From Halobacteriales archaeon YIM A00013 (GTDB lineage Archaea > Halobacteriota > Halobacteria > Halobacteriales > Haloarculaceae): a stretch of DNA of 64,000 nt. This document shows, piece after piece, positions 20,440 through 30,264 of this stretch. A program made the position numbers and the translations under genes. The stretch lies in contig JAKCFM010000002.1 in NCBI GenBank assembly GCA_025041195.1, positions 1 through 64,000 of the forward strand. Direction: 5' to 3'. The notes below the pieces were generated by a model, which was not told the DNA's origin, ran no database searches, and worked only from the letters and a program-made list of their open reading frames with translations. The number at the start of each line of letters is the position of its first letter. Position 1 is the stretch's first letter.

Positions 20440-20852
20440 CCGTTTATCCCCTGGACGATGATAGCGTCCCCGCCGATAGTTTCGATCGTGTTGCGGACTG
20501 CCACCTGTATCCTCGTTGGAGTGGTAATTGATGATGACTGCTGTCTTGTCAGCGGCGAGCCGCTCGGCTGGGGTCTGGTCGCAGTGAGTTCTGCTGTCGG
20601 TGCGATTGGGGCGACGGTCGCATCAGTGTCATCGCGCGTTATGCCGAGCACCCAAGTCGAATGTTCACAATCGTCGCCGTGATCGTGTTGATTCTCTCGT
20701 ACGTGAACCCCCTTACTCCCGCGCTCAGCGGCGCTCCCGTGGTCGTCTACGCAATGTTAGGGCTGATGCACGTGACATCAGCGATTACCCTCACCTGGCT
20801 GTTGCGACAACCGCGGACCCGCTCGGACGATAAAGCGGAGGTTCCACAATGA
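20440..20852 (+). pseudogene. frameshifted small membrane protein (DUF6069-like)
   Basis: Two reading frames together give a small multi-span membrane protein. Frame one supplies SVVLR-like and GLVAVSSAVGAIGATVAS up to about 20625. The other frame, from about 20625, supplies IARYAEHPSRMFTIVAVIV followed by two more hydrophobic spans and LMHVTSAITLTWLLRQPR, ending at 20852. The joined product looks like the DUF6069 family, whose members have an RxxxxPxRxFT-type element before the third span and an LMHxxxA element in the fourth. A single frameshift near 20620-20630 breaks it; the upstream part may have further damage. No intact start is evident. Confidence 0.55.
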
Positions 20853-21095
20853 GCAGTGCGATGGCCCACAACCGCTGGGCCATCAGTGAGTAGACGTGTC
20901 CACCGCGAACCACACAACCTGTATCCCGAATGTAGCCGTCTGCGTCACCCAGTCAAACACCAGGTCCGATTATTCGATATTTCGAATCCAGCCCTCCACC
21001 GTAAGGCATTGATGTACGTTCGAGGTGAGACCGAAGCGAACGGTACGGTAAACCACTAGCAACCACACGTCAATCGTGGGTGTCCTTCTATGGAA

Positions 21096-21836
21096 TCAGA
21101 TACCACCGTAGTCCTTTGGAATGGCCTCCCCAGCAGTGACGTTCTGACCGTCAGTACCTGGGATTGACAGATGGCTTTGATTTCGTTCGATGGTGAAATG
21201 CAGATGTGGTGCAGTGGAGTTTCCAGTGTCACCCATCCCACCAATTTGTTGGCCTCTCGTGACACTCTGGCCTTCAACAACGTCGAAGCTATTGAGGTGA
21301 CAGTACATCGTTTGATATCCATTTCCGTGTCCAAGCTTAAGGTAGTTGCCACAACCACCAGACTCGAAAGCTCTCCTGTCGACGACACCATCAGCGGCAG
21401 CGTATATGGGTGTTCCGACGATGGCATTATTTCCGAAGTCGACCGCATAGTGGCCTGGACGAGCCCCGTATGGTGATGTGATATATCCTGTAATTGGCCA
21501 CGTAAAGTCAGCACCACCATCACCGCCGCCGCCACTGCTCGTGAGATAGCGTTCCACAGACCAGCCCCAGATATCGTCTGCGAGCCAGTGGATGCCCCAC
21601 CATGTGTAGCCGTCCTTTGTCACCGGCCCGTTCATGATCTCGCCAGCGGTGCCGGGCGACATCGTTGCGAGGACTTCCGAGTCGAGACCGGGCCGATGGC
21701 GCGTGTTCAACCCAGTCGTTGGTTCAACGCGCTCGTCCATCGTAAAGGCACTCGCCGAACCACTCAATATCGATGGAATTGCGATCGTTGCCGTTGCAGT
21801 ACGCAGTAGTCGTCGCCGTGTGAAGTCACGTGTCAT
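21096..21836 (-). CDS. Tat-secreted SH3-M23 peptidoglycan endopeptidase
   Basis: The 246-residue protein starts with a Tat signal (TRRRLLRTA at 6-14; cleavage near SASA). Next is a bacterial-type SH3 domain at about 36-98 (TTGLNTRHRPG to GWSVERYL), then a Gly-rich linker and an M23 (LytM/lysostaphin-like) domain at about 112-240. The zinc and catalytic residues are all present: H129 and D133 in GHYAVDFG, H180 in MYCH, and the HLH at 211-213. M23 enzymes cut peptide cross-links of murein, which archaea lack. The SH3 stretch is nearly identical in DNA to the one in the next gene upstream, whose stop is only 44 bp away on the same strand, so the two are likely co-transcribed. Confidence 0.93.
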   Translation of the reverse strand: MTRDFTRRRLLRTATATIAIPSILSGSASAFTMDERVEPTTGLNTRHRPGLDSEVLATMSPGTAGEIMNGPVTKDGYTWWGIHWLADDIWGWSVERYLTSSGGGGDGGADFTWPITGYITSPYGARPGHYAVDFGNNAIVGTPIYAAADGVVDRRAFESGGCGNYLKLGHGNGYQTMYCHLNSFDVVEGQSVTRGQQIGGMGDTGNSTAPHLHFTIERNQSHLSIPGTDGQNVTAGEAIPKDYGGI

Positions 21837-21879
21837 CTGTCTGTTGTTGGTTGTTTGGATTGGTGCGTCCTATCGGGCA

Positions 21880-22608
21880 TTATGAATGGGTGAGATAGCG
21901 TTCCACCGACCAGCCCCAGATGTTGTCTGCGAGCCAATGGATGCCCCACCATGTGTAGCCGTCCTTTGTCACCGGCCCGTTCATGATCTCGCCAGCGGTG
22001 CCGGACGCCATCGTAGCTAGGACTTCCGAGTCGAGACCAGGACGATGTCGTGTGTTCAGTCCGGTCGTTGGCTCAACACGATCTCCGTCCGAGAAGCTAC
22101 CACCATCACCTCCACCACCATACCGATCCCGGTAGACGGCGGCTGTGTCTTTGACATGCTCTACATACGACCAGCTGTGGTTGTAGGAATACAGCGCATC
22201 GTCCCAGTTTCCGGGTGCACCGGATGCAGTGAGATAATTAGCTGCTCCTGGGATGGCATCTCGGTAATCACAGATTCTCTTAACGCCGTCATTGTTGCCA
22301 TCTACTCCGTATGCTTCCCACGTCGAAGGAATAAATTGCATGGGCCCCCGCGCTCCCGCGGAGGACTCAGCACACCCGTCCGTGTACTGGCCGTGGTGTG
22401 TCTCAACCCACCCAATACCCGCGAGATAGGCCCAATCTAGGCCCCAGTTATTCCCCGTCCGACGGTATAGATCCAGATAATTCGAGGGAATGTCTCCGGT
22501 AGCATCTGCCTTTGCCGTGTCTGTTGCTACTGAGATTGCTCCTGCTACACCCATACTCATTCCTGCAATGCTCTTCAGAACCGATCGACGTTTTAGTGAG
22601 TCTTTCAT
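21880..22608 (-). CDS. Tat-secreted SLT lytic transglycosylase with SH3 domain
   Basis: The 242-residue protein has a Tat signal (KRRSVLKSIAG at 6-16). A soluble lytic transglycosylase domain at about 38-163 has catalytic Glu69 in GIGWVETHHG, GARGPMQFIPSTW at 85-97 and the YN element of YSYNHSW near 140. This enzyme class cleaves the MurNAc-GlcNAc bond of peptidoglycan non-hydrolytically. After a Gly-rich linker, a C-terminal SH3 domain (about 177-239) matches that of the M23 protein almost base for base. The domain order is reversed relative to M23 (enzyme-SH3 here, SH3-enzyme there). A TATA-like AT-rich element lies about 45 bp upstream (22650-22660). Confidence 0.93.
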   Translation of the reverse strand: MKDSLKRRSVLKSIAGMSMGVAGAISVATDTAKADATGDIPSNYLDLYRRTGNNWGLDWAYLAGIGWVETHHGQYTDGCAESSAGARGPMQFIPSTWEAYGVDGNNDGVKRICDYRDAIPGAANYLTASGAPGNWDDALYSYNHSWSYVEHVKDTAAVYRDRYGGGGDGGSFSDGDRVEPTTGLNTRHRPGLDSEVLATMASGTAGEIMNGPVTKDGYTWWGIHWLADNIWGWSVERYLTHS

Positions 22609-23071
22609 TTGTTAGCGCCTTTGTTTCTCGATCTCTGCCTTTCCCTTCGTTTATTTATTGGTGAAACGTTTGACAGCCACATTTAATGGATGCTATGTGT
22701 ATTGGCCCATTATTTTGTCCTTTTTCTTTACCGATCTATATCACCTGTATTCGACGACAATCCAATCAATCATAAATTACTAGCACTAGTGAATGATGAT
22801 TTACTATAGTTTTAATACACCATCTAAAATTTGAATATCAGTTTATGGATTGTCTATATTTAGATATAAGTACTATATGGAATAGATCTATATTGTGAAT
22901 AGAGAATGGTTACCAATTAATTTTTATTTCTCTCTTGCTCTTCGTTATATGCTAAAATTCTTGAGGCCGACCCCTCCGATATGTCGTTTCGAAGCCTGAA
23001 CTCCAACAGGGAGTGCCAGCGAGCGATAGGTCGCCTCAACAGGATTTCAGAATAGGACTATCCCTTGTTGC
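22609..23071. other. AT-rich gene-free region
   Basis: It contains the promoter of the transglycosylase/M23 pair and a long AT-rich tract at 22780-22950. A 24-codon frame at 22981-23055 is not recognisable. No tRNA, repeat or insertion-sequence end could be identified. Confidence 0.4.
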
Positions 23072-23194
23072 GTGCTCGATGATGATAAAGGCCCGAATGA
23101 GAGACGTTCGTGTGGTTTTAACAGTTATTCTTTTAAATATAGAACCATATTCCCATACAAAATCAGGCAGCGTCCGACAAATGTTTGTTTAATA

Positions 23195-23392
23195 TCGTAT
23201 ATCACAACAAACGATGATGTTGAACTATACTACGAAATACATGGCAAGGGTACTCCAATCGTGTTCATCACTGCGTGGCCAAGCACGTTGGAACTCTTCG
23301 ATAAACGTACCTGCCCTCATGGAGTACCGTCAAATAATATTCGTTCCGACGCCTGGTTTTCATACCATATTCTAATCGAAATTTCGGCCTGA
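23195..23392 (+). pseudogene. remnant of an alpha/beta hydrolase gene
   Basis: The frame reads TTNDDVELYYEIHGKGTPIV followed by FITAWPSTLELFDKR. This matches the start of haloperoxidase/epoxide-hydrolase-like alpha/beta hydrolases (xxDGVxLYYExHGxGxPVVFxHGWP). After about 50 residues similarity fades and the frame stops at 23392. The nucleophile Ser, acid and His of the family are absent. It is only the N-terminal tip of a gene. Confidence 0.6.
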
Positions 23393-23782
23393 CCTTGGAC
23401 CACCCGACGCTGTTTTGTGATTACTGTGTGTTGACCTCGGACCAGTGGGTTCACCGTGGACCAGCTCTAGATATCCTGGACCGGTCTTTCAGCCTCATCC
23501 AGTCAATTAACTGAACAGAAAATCCCTGAAGCGGAGAGTAACGTGCTTTACACCGTTCTCGCTGTTCAGTTCTTCAGCGACGAGAGGGCCGGTGCTCGAC
23601 TCCCTACTCCAACAAAATAGATCGACTGCTGTGATCGCTAGTTGAGGTCTCTACCTGCCCGCGCAGCGCGGCAGTCATCCCGGTACCATCGACTATATTT
23701 ACCTGCCGACAGAGTATTAGATGAGTCTAATCCTATCATTTGCCATATCATATTATATATCGACAAGACACGTGTATACAGT
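23393..23782. other. gene-free region
   Basis: No convincing gene. The part 23530-23650 has coding-like composition on both strands but no identifiable family. The last 80 bp are AT-rich and likely hold the glycosyltransferase promoter. Confidence 0.35.
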
Positions 23783-24685
23783 ATGGCGAGCGTAATCGTC
23801 CCCTCAGTACGATGGACTCCAGAGATGGATTCGCTTCTCACTGGGCTTCGAGACGGTGATGAATTTCTGATCGTCTGTGATTCTGAGGGTGATCCCGTAA
23901 TGACTGACAGTCCATCAGAGGCAACTATCATCGCCGCAGGTGATCCTGATGGCTGTTCGGGGAAGGCACACGCATTGGCCACAGGCATGGAACACGCAAC
24001 GGATGAGATTATCGTCTGGTCCGATGGTGATGACGACCGAACAAGTGATGCTGACTGGCTCGAACGATTAGCAGCCCATGCGAACGCCGATGGTGCAGCG
24101 ACGGAAGTTCCTGTATTCGTAGGGGGTGGTGTTTGGCCCCTCTTCGAACCAGTATTCATGCTCAGTGCGACGTACGATATACTATCCGGAAGTCATGTCT
24201 GGGGTGGTGGTGTCGCTTTTGATCGGACTGAAATCGACGAAGTGCAATTTCTTCGAGAGTTGCGACAGACTGTCGGGAACGATTCTCTGCTTACCGAATA
24301 TCTCGATACGCCGTGGGTTGACCGAGACCACGTTCGAGAGGTAGAGGAATCCGGGGATATCCGCGACACCTACCACCGAGTGGTTCGCTGGATCAAGCCA
24401 GGATATCTCTATTACCCGTTCCGGTTTACTGCGGGTATCGTCGTCTTTTTTGCTATTGCACTCGCTGCACTTTACTTTCCGATAGCAGGATTTACGCTTA
24501 CCACACTAATTGGAATGTGGACGTATCGGGCGGCAGGAACCCGTCGTTTATCGGTCGTCCTCTCGTATCCATCGTTCGTTTTGTTGCCTGTTCTACTCAC
24601 TCTCGGAGCAGTCGCGCCATCGTTCCGATGGGGCAATCGGGAATACAGGTGGCACGGGAAGTTCGACGTGACAGTTCATTCGTGA
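23783..24685 (+). CDS. family 2 glycosyltransferase (ceramide glucosyltransferase-like)
   Basis: From ATG 23783 the protein has 300 residues. The N-terminal GT-A domain shows ASVIVPSVRW, GCSGKAHALATGMEHA (about 58-73) and VWSDGDDDR (about 79-87, a D-rich metal site). A further element, HVWGGGVAFDR, is followed by LLTEYLDTPW. Three or four hydrophobic spans close the chain (about 213-275). The pattern resembles HpnI/ceramide glucosyltransferase GT2 enzymes, which glycosylate a membrane lipid. In-frame codons upstream of 23783 lack protein character. It sits among secreted enzymes but shares no operon with them. Confidence 0.82.
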   Translation: MASVIVPSVRWTPEMDSLLTGLRDGDEFLIVCDSEGDPVMTDSPSEATIIAAGDPDGCSGKAHALATGMEHATDEIIVWSDGDDDRTSDADWLERLAAHANADGAATEVPVFVGGGVWPLFEPVFMLSATYDILSGSHVWGGGVAFDRTEIDEVQFLRELRQTVGNDSLLTEYLDTPWVDRDHVREVEESGDIRDTYHRVVRWIKPGYLYYPFRFTAGIVVFFAIALAALYFPIAGFTLTTLIGMWTYRAAGTRRLSVVLSYPSFVLLPVLLTLGAVAPSFRWGNREYRWHGKFDVTVHS

Positions 24686-24802
24686 GGCCACATATTTCGA
24701 ACATCTCTCATCAGCGATATGAGGATATCAGACGTGTGCAGATGAAATTTGGTTCCGTCCATGAAGGAAAATGGTTGTCAATTGAATTCGCCAATATGTG
24801 GC

Positions 24803-24979
24803 ATGGACTGGACTCAAACACGTGGGTGGGGGCTATACGTAGTCTTACTCGGTATCGTCTCACTTGGTTCGATTCTATACACTGAATCCACACCACGCAT
24901 GGTGTTTCTTGCTGTACTTGGTCTCAGCTTCGTATATCACGGAGTGTCGATGGCCCGCTCCGGGTCGTACACACCATAG
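24803..24979 (+). CDS. small two-span membrane protein
   Basis: A 58-residue protein from ATG 24803 with two hydrophobic segments (about 7-23 and 30-47) separated by a short polar loop, ending SMARSGSYTP. A TTG at 24749 would add 18 polar residues and is less likely. No family recognised; such small proteins are common in haloarchaea. Confidence 0.5.
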   Translation: MDWTQTRGWGLYVVLLGIVSLGSILYTESTPRMVFLAVLGLSFVYHGVSMARSGSYTP

Positions 24980-25959
24980 TACCAGAGAAAATGTGCCCCT
25001 AACCGGTACTGGCAACCGAGAATGGTAGCTACATTGCCGCCAGAACTTAAAATAATTGATAAGAACATAAAATCCTATTGGATGTACTATTAACTGATAA
25101 TTATTAATGGCACATCCAGGAGAGTCGGCTGTCCCGAAAATACATGCGTTGAGGGAGAAGGGGTTGCGTAGGGGGAGTGCAAAATAGCATTCGTGGGCTA
25201 TCCCAACGATCGACCAGCTCTTATCGACGGACTGGGATTCGAAGTCGTTCCGACGATCTGGTGGACACATCTGGGGACCGGATTGGGAACCAGACAACAC
25301 GCATGCTGGGGAACCATTCGCTCATTCTGTATCCAGTAGGACCGTTATTACACAGTTGCCATGTCTCTGAACGTCGTCGAAATGGCGGTATAGCCAGAAA
25401 TCACGGTTGGAATCTGTGAATTTGCTGTATGATACCGATCCACTTTGCCCATTTTTGCCCATTTGAATTCTGCTCTCGTGAACGAAGTGAGATCCTAGAC
25501 CGATGGTTGGTATTCTCCCGTGATTGAGGTCTGATGTTACATACGTATTGCTGTAATTGACATAATAATTATATAAATATTCATTTTTCGTTCATGGTTG
25601 ATGAATGACGGTCGTATCGAAGGAGAACGCTATGGTGCTTGTACTTCCATCGAAACAATCGGATGCGTAGATGAACGTCTATCACAGTTCACATCGGTGA
25701 AAAATTATAACAACAATCCCACATTTTTGGAAACTATTATATGGTGAGAATATTCCATATTATACGGACTCACAGAGGTTTCCGAACACAGCACACGACA
25801 GGAATAGTTCCGCCATGGCGATCATCGCGACGTGAGTCGGGTAGGCATTGATCATGTTCATGCCGTTAAAGCCACGAATCATGGCATATCGCCGGTGACG
25901 AGAGACATCGATAGTGACCCTGTGACACACAACAGCACACAACGACGGACACATAACAC
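24980..25959. other. gene-free region of about 980 bp before the chitinase
   Basis: The segment alternates AT-rich tracts (25030-25110, 25540-25600, 25690-25770) with short coding-like pieces. At 25200-25340 a rightward frame reads protein-like but lacks a start. At 25760-25954 a leftward frame of up to 64 codons (VAMIAMAELFLSCAVFGN near its end) could be the tail of a decayed gene, perhaps a transposase. None can be named. The last 40 bp precede the chitinase ATG without an obvious TATA box. Confidence 0.35.
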
Positions 25960-27393
25960 ATGAACTTCACACGACGCAATGTATTACGGAAGGTATCGGC
26001 ACTTTCAGTTTTGCCCCTCGGCACGAGCGGTCTCGCGGCGGCAGCAGACTGTAGTGAAATCGCACAGTGGCAGTCAGACGTTTCCTATACGGATGGTGAT
26101 CGGGTCAGCTACAACGACGCCCTCTGGGAGGCTCAGTGGTGGACTCGGGCCAACGAGCCCGACACCGAAGACAGCGTCTGGCAACAGCTCGGCGACTGTA
26201 ATGGTAATGGCGGTGGTGGTGGAAACGAGTCTCCGGAGGCATCGTTCACCTTCTCACCCTCTCTGCCCACTCCAGATCAACAGGTGTCGTTCGACGCTTC
26301 GGGATCGTCGGATCCCGATGGTACTATCAGCAGCTACGAGTGGGATTTCACGGACAACGGGGCCGTCGACGCCACAGGTTCGTCAGTTACCCATAGCTAC
26401 GATTCACCTGGCGACTACACTGTGACGGTGACTGTCACCGACGATACGGGTGCCACTACGTCGAGTTCGTCCACCGTCACCGTTCAAACTGATGGTGGCG
26501 GTGGTGGAACACCCAGCGAGTCAGTGTTTGCGCCCTACGATCACATGACGACGAAGCCAGAAACCACCCTCGTCGATCACTATCAACAGGCCGGTAACGA
26601 CGCCGTGACGGCAGCGTTCATCCTCTCAGATGGCAATGGCAATGCGGCCTGGGACGGCAGTCCAGACATGCGTGTCGGGGAGGCCGGCCTGGGGTCAGAA
26701 ATTCAGGCGTATCAGGACCAGGGCGGCACTGTTATCATCTCCTTTGGTGGAGCGGTCGGAACGATGATCGCACAGGATACGACCGATATCGCCTCCATCA
26801 AAACGGAGTACCAGAGTGTCACCGACACCTACGGCGTCACGCATCTCGATTTCGACATCGAGTCTGTCGATGAGGCTGCCGTCGACCGGCGTAATCAGGC
26901 GCTCGCCGAACTCCAGGCAGAGAATCCAGCAGTGAAGGTTTCATACACCTTGCGCTGTCGGACAACCGGTCTCACCAACCATGGACAGTATATCGTCGAA
27001 AACGCGAAGTCACACGGCGTCGATATCGAGTTCGTTAACGTAATGACGATGAACTATGGGTGGGTTCCACCGAATGCGAGTACGATCAAGGACTCGGCCA
27101 ACGGTACGCACTCGGATCTGACGTCAATCTTCCCGAACAAATCCGCTACAGAAATCTGGAACATGGTCGGTCTCACGCCGATGATTGGTGTCAACAACGT
27201 GGGTGGCAGTCACGGATTGGCAGACGCACAGGAAGTTGCGTCGTTCGTCCAGAACAAGGGCATCGGTCTCGTATCGTTCTGGTCGCTCGACCGAGACAAC
27301 GGCGGTTGTCCGGACGGTTCCGTCTCAGCTACGTGTAGTGGGATCTCACAGGATCCGTACGCATTCTCACAAATTTACAATCAGGTTCAGTAG
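25960..27393 (+). CDS. Tat-secreted GH18 chitinase with CBM5/12 and PKD domains
   Basis: The 477-residue protein has a Tat signal (FTRRNVLRKVSAL at 3-15). A chitin-binding CBM5/12 module at about 31-80 has the aromatic pattern ALWEAQWWTRANEP. A PKD domain at about 92-176 contains DPDGTISSYEWDF. A GH18 barrel covers about 188-477, with catalytic motif LDFDIE at 296-301, Glu301 as proton donor and VMTMNYGW near 361. Domain order and length match haloarchaeal and bacterial secreted chitinases. Substrate is chitin or chitin-like GlcNAc polymers outside the cell. Confidence 0.95.
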   Translation: MNFTRRNVLRKVSALSVLPLGTSGLAAAADCSEIAQWQSDVSYTDGDRVSYNDALWEAQWWTRANEPDTEDSVWQQLGDCNGNGGGGGNESPEASFTFSPSLPTPDQQVSFDASGSSDPDGTISSYEWDFTDNGAVDATGSSVTHSYDSPGDYTVTVTVTDDTGATTSSSSTVTVQTDGGGGGTPSESVFAPYDHMTTKPETTLVDHYQQAGNDAVTAAFILSDGNGNAAWDGSPDMRVGEAGLGSEIQAYQDQGGTVIISFGGAVGTMIAQDTTDIASIKTEYQSVTDTYGVTHLDFDIESVDEAAVDRRNQALAELQAENPAVKVSYTLRCRTTGLTNHGQYIVENAKSHGVDIEFVNVMTMNYGWVPPNASTIKDSANGTHSDLTSIFPNKSATEIWNMVGLTPMIGVNNVGGSHGLADAQEVASFVQNKGIGLVSFWSLDRDNGGCPDGSVSATCSGISQDPYAFSQIYNQVQ

Positions 27394-27567
27394 CCCACGA
27401 GTGTAGATTTTCCCGGAACACATAGAATTAGCGCCGTCCCATCGCTTGAACGGTTGCTCTTTTGCTACCAGGTGTAAGATAGCGCTCATCGGAGTCTGGC
27501 TTGCTTGACGTTTCTAGCTCCCGAGAATAACCATATCATCTAATGTCGGTGGTCGCCCTACCCGTGA

Positions 27568-28170
27568 ATGAGAATGTCCAGCAAACAAATCCTGATGATT
27601 GTCGGGGATTACGGTGAAGACTACGAAATTATGGTGCCATTCCAGGCGCTCGAAGCTGTCGGCCACGATGTTCATGCTGTCTGTCCCGAAAAGGATGCCG
27701 GTGAAACCGTCAAAACCGCGATTCACGACTTTCGCGGGGACCAGACGTATCTCGAAGAACGTGGGCACGACTTCGAATTGACCCATGGATTCGACTCCGT
27801 GGATCCGATGGACTACGACGCTCTGGTCGTTCCCGGTGGTCGTGCGCCGGAGTATCTCCGCGGATACGATGGAGTGCTTGAGGCTGTCCGGCATTTCTTT
27901 AGCACTGATAAGCCGGTCGCTACGCTCTGTCATGGGCCCCAAATCCTTGCAGCTGCGGATGTTCTCGACGGATACGAGATGACGTCCTACCCAGCCGTTC
28001 AGCCTGAAGTCGAAGCTGCTGGATGTACCTGGGTCGACGAAGTCACCACCGACCGTAATCTCGTGACAGCACAGGCCTGGCCTGACCACTCGGAGTGGCT
28101 CGCCCAGTTTCTCGATCTTCTCGGCACGAAGATTGAGCACGGATCCGTAGACAGTACAACGGACGGTTGA
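27568..28170 (+). CDS. DJ-1/PfpI family protein
   Basis: The 200-residue cytoplasmic protein has the class I glutamine-amidotransferase-like fold of DJ-1/PfpI. YEIMVPFQALEAVGHDV lies near the N-terminus, DALVVPGGRAPEYLR at about 84-98 and the nucleophile elbow ATLCHGPQIL at about 118-127 with Cys121. Members act as proteases, deglycases or chaperones; the exact activity is not predictable. A second ATG at 27574 is an equally good start. Confidence 0.9.
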   Translation: MRMSSKQILMIVGDYGEDYEIMVPFQALEAVGHDVHAVCPEKDAGETVKTAIHDFRGDQTYLEERGHDFELTHGFDSVDPMDYDALVVPGGRAPEYLRGYDGVLEAVRHFFSTDKPVATLCHGPQILAAADVLDGYEMTSYPAVQPEVEAAGCTWVDEVTTDRNLVTAQAWPDHSEWLAQFLDLLGTKIEHGSVDSTTDG

Positions 28171-28824
28171 ATGCTGGATGCGGAAAATCGACCATTTTCT
28201 TGCAGTAGCAGACATGCGTCACCGTGTGCCGAAGTACATACACATCCAGGTCTTGATTTGCCTGTCTAACAATGTATTTCTGTAAATTTTTATCTGGTAT
28301 GGGTTCCTATTGGAAATGATTTTCATGTCTCCAAAATGAGTAGTGATCCATTCACATCGATCATCTATGATAGTGCCAAATCGATTATGGGACAGTTAAC
28401 AAGTTACACATAGATCTTTGTCACAAAAACTCACGACCGATATCGATTTATTACACAGCCCAACCATGCTCTTCTCGTCGGACAGTAAGCGATACACTGG
28501 GGACACGAAGCATTTGATCATCCTACACCCCATCATGCATTTATTATCGCAGTTGAACACCACGATTTTGAATGGATCGAGTACAATCTCCAACTACATA
28601 TAATAAATGATAGCATCGAGGGACTGGATAGAACACGTCCAGCACCGGAAGATTGGACTGATTTTTTGAACGGGGTGTTATTGACGTGGCAGAGTTAGAC
28701 CCATATGACGGTCTGCTGGCAGCGATGCATGCTGCTGGTTTATATAAACGGGAATGTGCTACCTGTATAATGGCCATATCGCAAAAAAATGTTCTCGGAA
28801 ACGTCTCTGAGTGGTGACTTTCAG
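28171..28824. other. gene-free region downstream of PfpI and subtilase genes
   Basis: This spacer lies between convergent genes, so no promoter is required. Short rightward protein-like stretches (near 28515-28590 and AELDPYDGLLAAMHAAGLYK near 28690-28750) are interrupted by stops and look like gene fragments. They could not be assigned. Confidence 0.35.
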
Positions 28825-29961
28825 TCAGGAACTCAGACCAAGTGCAGCCGCGATGTCGAGCAACCCGGCACCCTGTTCGGTACTGGCCAACCCGATATCT
28901 TCTGCAGTGTCTGTGAGCTGTTGGCGTGCCTCCGTATTCGAATAGCCCTGAGCCATCAGCTGCCCGCCAGCACCAGCGACGTGTGGGCACGACATTGACG
29001 TGCCACTGAGCGTTTCATACCCTCCGTTGGTGTATGTCGAATAAATGTCTGCACCGGGCGCTGCCAGTTCGACCTCGGATCCGGTTGATGAAAACGAAGC
29101 GAGGCCGTCGGAGTCGTTCGTTGCGCTCACCGCAATGCACTCCGGTTCCGCTGCTGGATATCCCACACAGTCTGTACATGGTCCGCTGTTTCCAGCGGCA
29201 GCAACCAGGAGCACTCCCTTCCCGTATGCGTACTCACAGGCATCTTCGACCACTGCCGATTTGCTACCACCCAAACTGAGGCTTCCAACGTCCCAGCCCT
29301 GGTCGGCCACGTATTCGATGCCTGCTGCGACATCCGAGTACGATCCACTGCCACGCTTGTCCAACACTTTGACGGCGTGCAGCGTTGCCTCCGTGCTCAC
29401 GCCAACGACACCCTCGGTGTTATCGACTGCGTCAGCCGTGCCAGCACAGTGGGTCCCGTGGCCATTGTCGTCATCCCAGTCGTACGCACACCTGCCCTTA
29501 CAGCTGACCATAGCGACGCCTGAACCCAGATTCGACTGGAGGTCTGGATGGTCACTGTCAATACCGCTGTCGATGATGGCGATGTCTGCTCCGCTTCCAG
29601 TGTAGCCGCTGTCGTGAGCAACGTCTGCGTCAACGCGGTCGATTCCCCACGGGGTCGACTGGGAAAACGCGTGCAGTTGACCGTTCGGCTCGATATAGCG
29701 GACATCAGAACGTTGCTGTAAGCCATTAAGCGCCTGCTTTGGGACTCGGAGCGTTACAGCATCGAATGAAAAGTCTCGGACTTTCGCTGTGGCAGCTCGC
29801 TCAGCTGCGACACGCCCTGCAGTGTTTTTGAATCCGATGTTTACTTCTATCTCGGTGGTTGGATGTGCAGTGGCGAGTCCACCCGCAGCCACGAGCGCTG
29901 TGGTCCCCCCCATTGTCTGGAGTAGCTGTCTCCTCGTTAGTTCACTGTTTGCCATTCGCAT
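28825..29961 (-). CDS. Tat-secreted subtilisin-like serine protease (halolysin type)
   Basis: From ATG 29961 the protein has 378 residues. It carries a Tat signal (LTRRQLLQTMGG), an inhibitor I9-like propeptide (about 38-95) and an S8 domain to the end. The catalytic triad is complete: Asp in AIIDSGIDSDHPD, His in GHGTHCAGT and Ser in GTSMSCPHVAGAG. Haloarchaeal halolysins usually have an extra C-terminal domain; here the chain ends just after the catalytic domain. ATGs at 29976 and 29955 are alternatives. A TATA-like tract at 29986-29999 favours 29961 or 29955. It probably degrades extracellular protein. Confidence 0.93.
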   Translation of the reverse strand: MRMANSELTRRQLLQTMGGTTALVAAGGLATAHPTTEIEVNIGFKNTAGRVAAERAATAKVRDFSFDAVTLRVPKQALNGLQQRSDVRYIEPNGQLHAFSQSTPWGIDRVDADVAHDSGYTGSGADIAIIDSGIDSDHPDLQSNLGSGVAMVSCKGRCAYDWDDDNGHGTHCAGTADAVDNTEGVVGVSTEATLHAVKVLDKRGSGSYSDVAAGIEYVADQGWDVGSLSLGGSKSAVVEDACEYAYGKGVLLVAAAGNSGPCTDCVGYPAAEPECIAVSATNDSDGLASFSSTGSEVELAAPGADIYSTYTNGGYETLSGTSMSCPHVAGAGGQLMAQGYSNTEARQQLTDTAEDIGLASTEQGAGLLDIAAALGLSS

Positions 29962-30264
29962 ACCCAACCCAAACATATTATTGGGTTATATTATACTTAT
30001 TGGATAATATATTATAATATTGGTAATTAGACATGAAGAGGTGTTTTCATATGATTATAGGTATGGGGATAGCCATTGTTGGCTATACAGAGACCTCTGT
30101 CCCAACCAATATCATCGTTCACGGCTTGGGTGCAACCTCGGTGACAATCGACGACGGAAGCGAGCCTTGAGACTGCGACGGCGGCAGGGGTCCCGTAACA
30201 GGGCACGATATCGGGATTGCTGAGCGAAAATAGCCACACATTCGAGCCGTACTGGCACCGATTC

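Noticed and set aside
25760-25954. transposase C-terminus
   Set aside because: No catalytic residues, terminal inverted repeats or matching family could be recognised; left as unassigned fragment.
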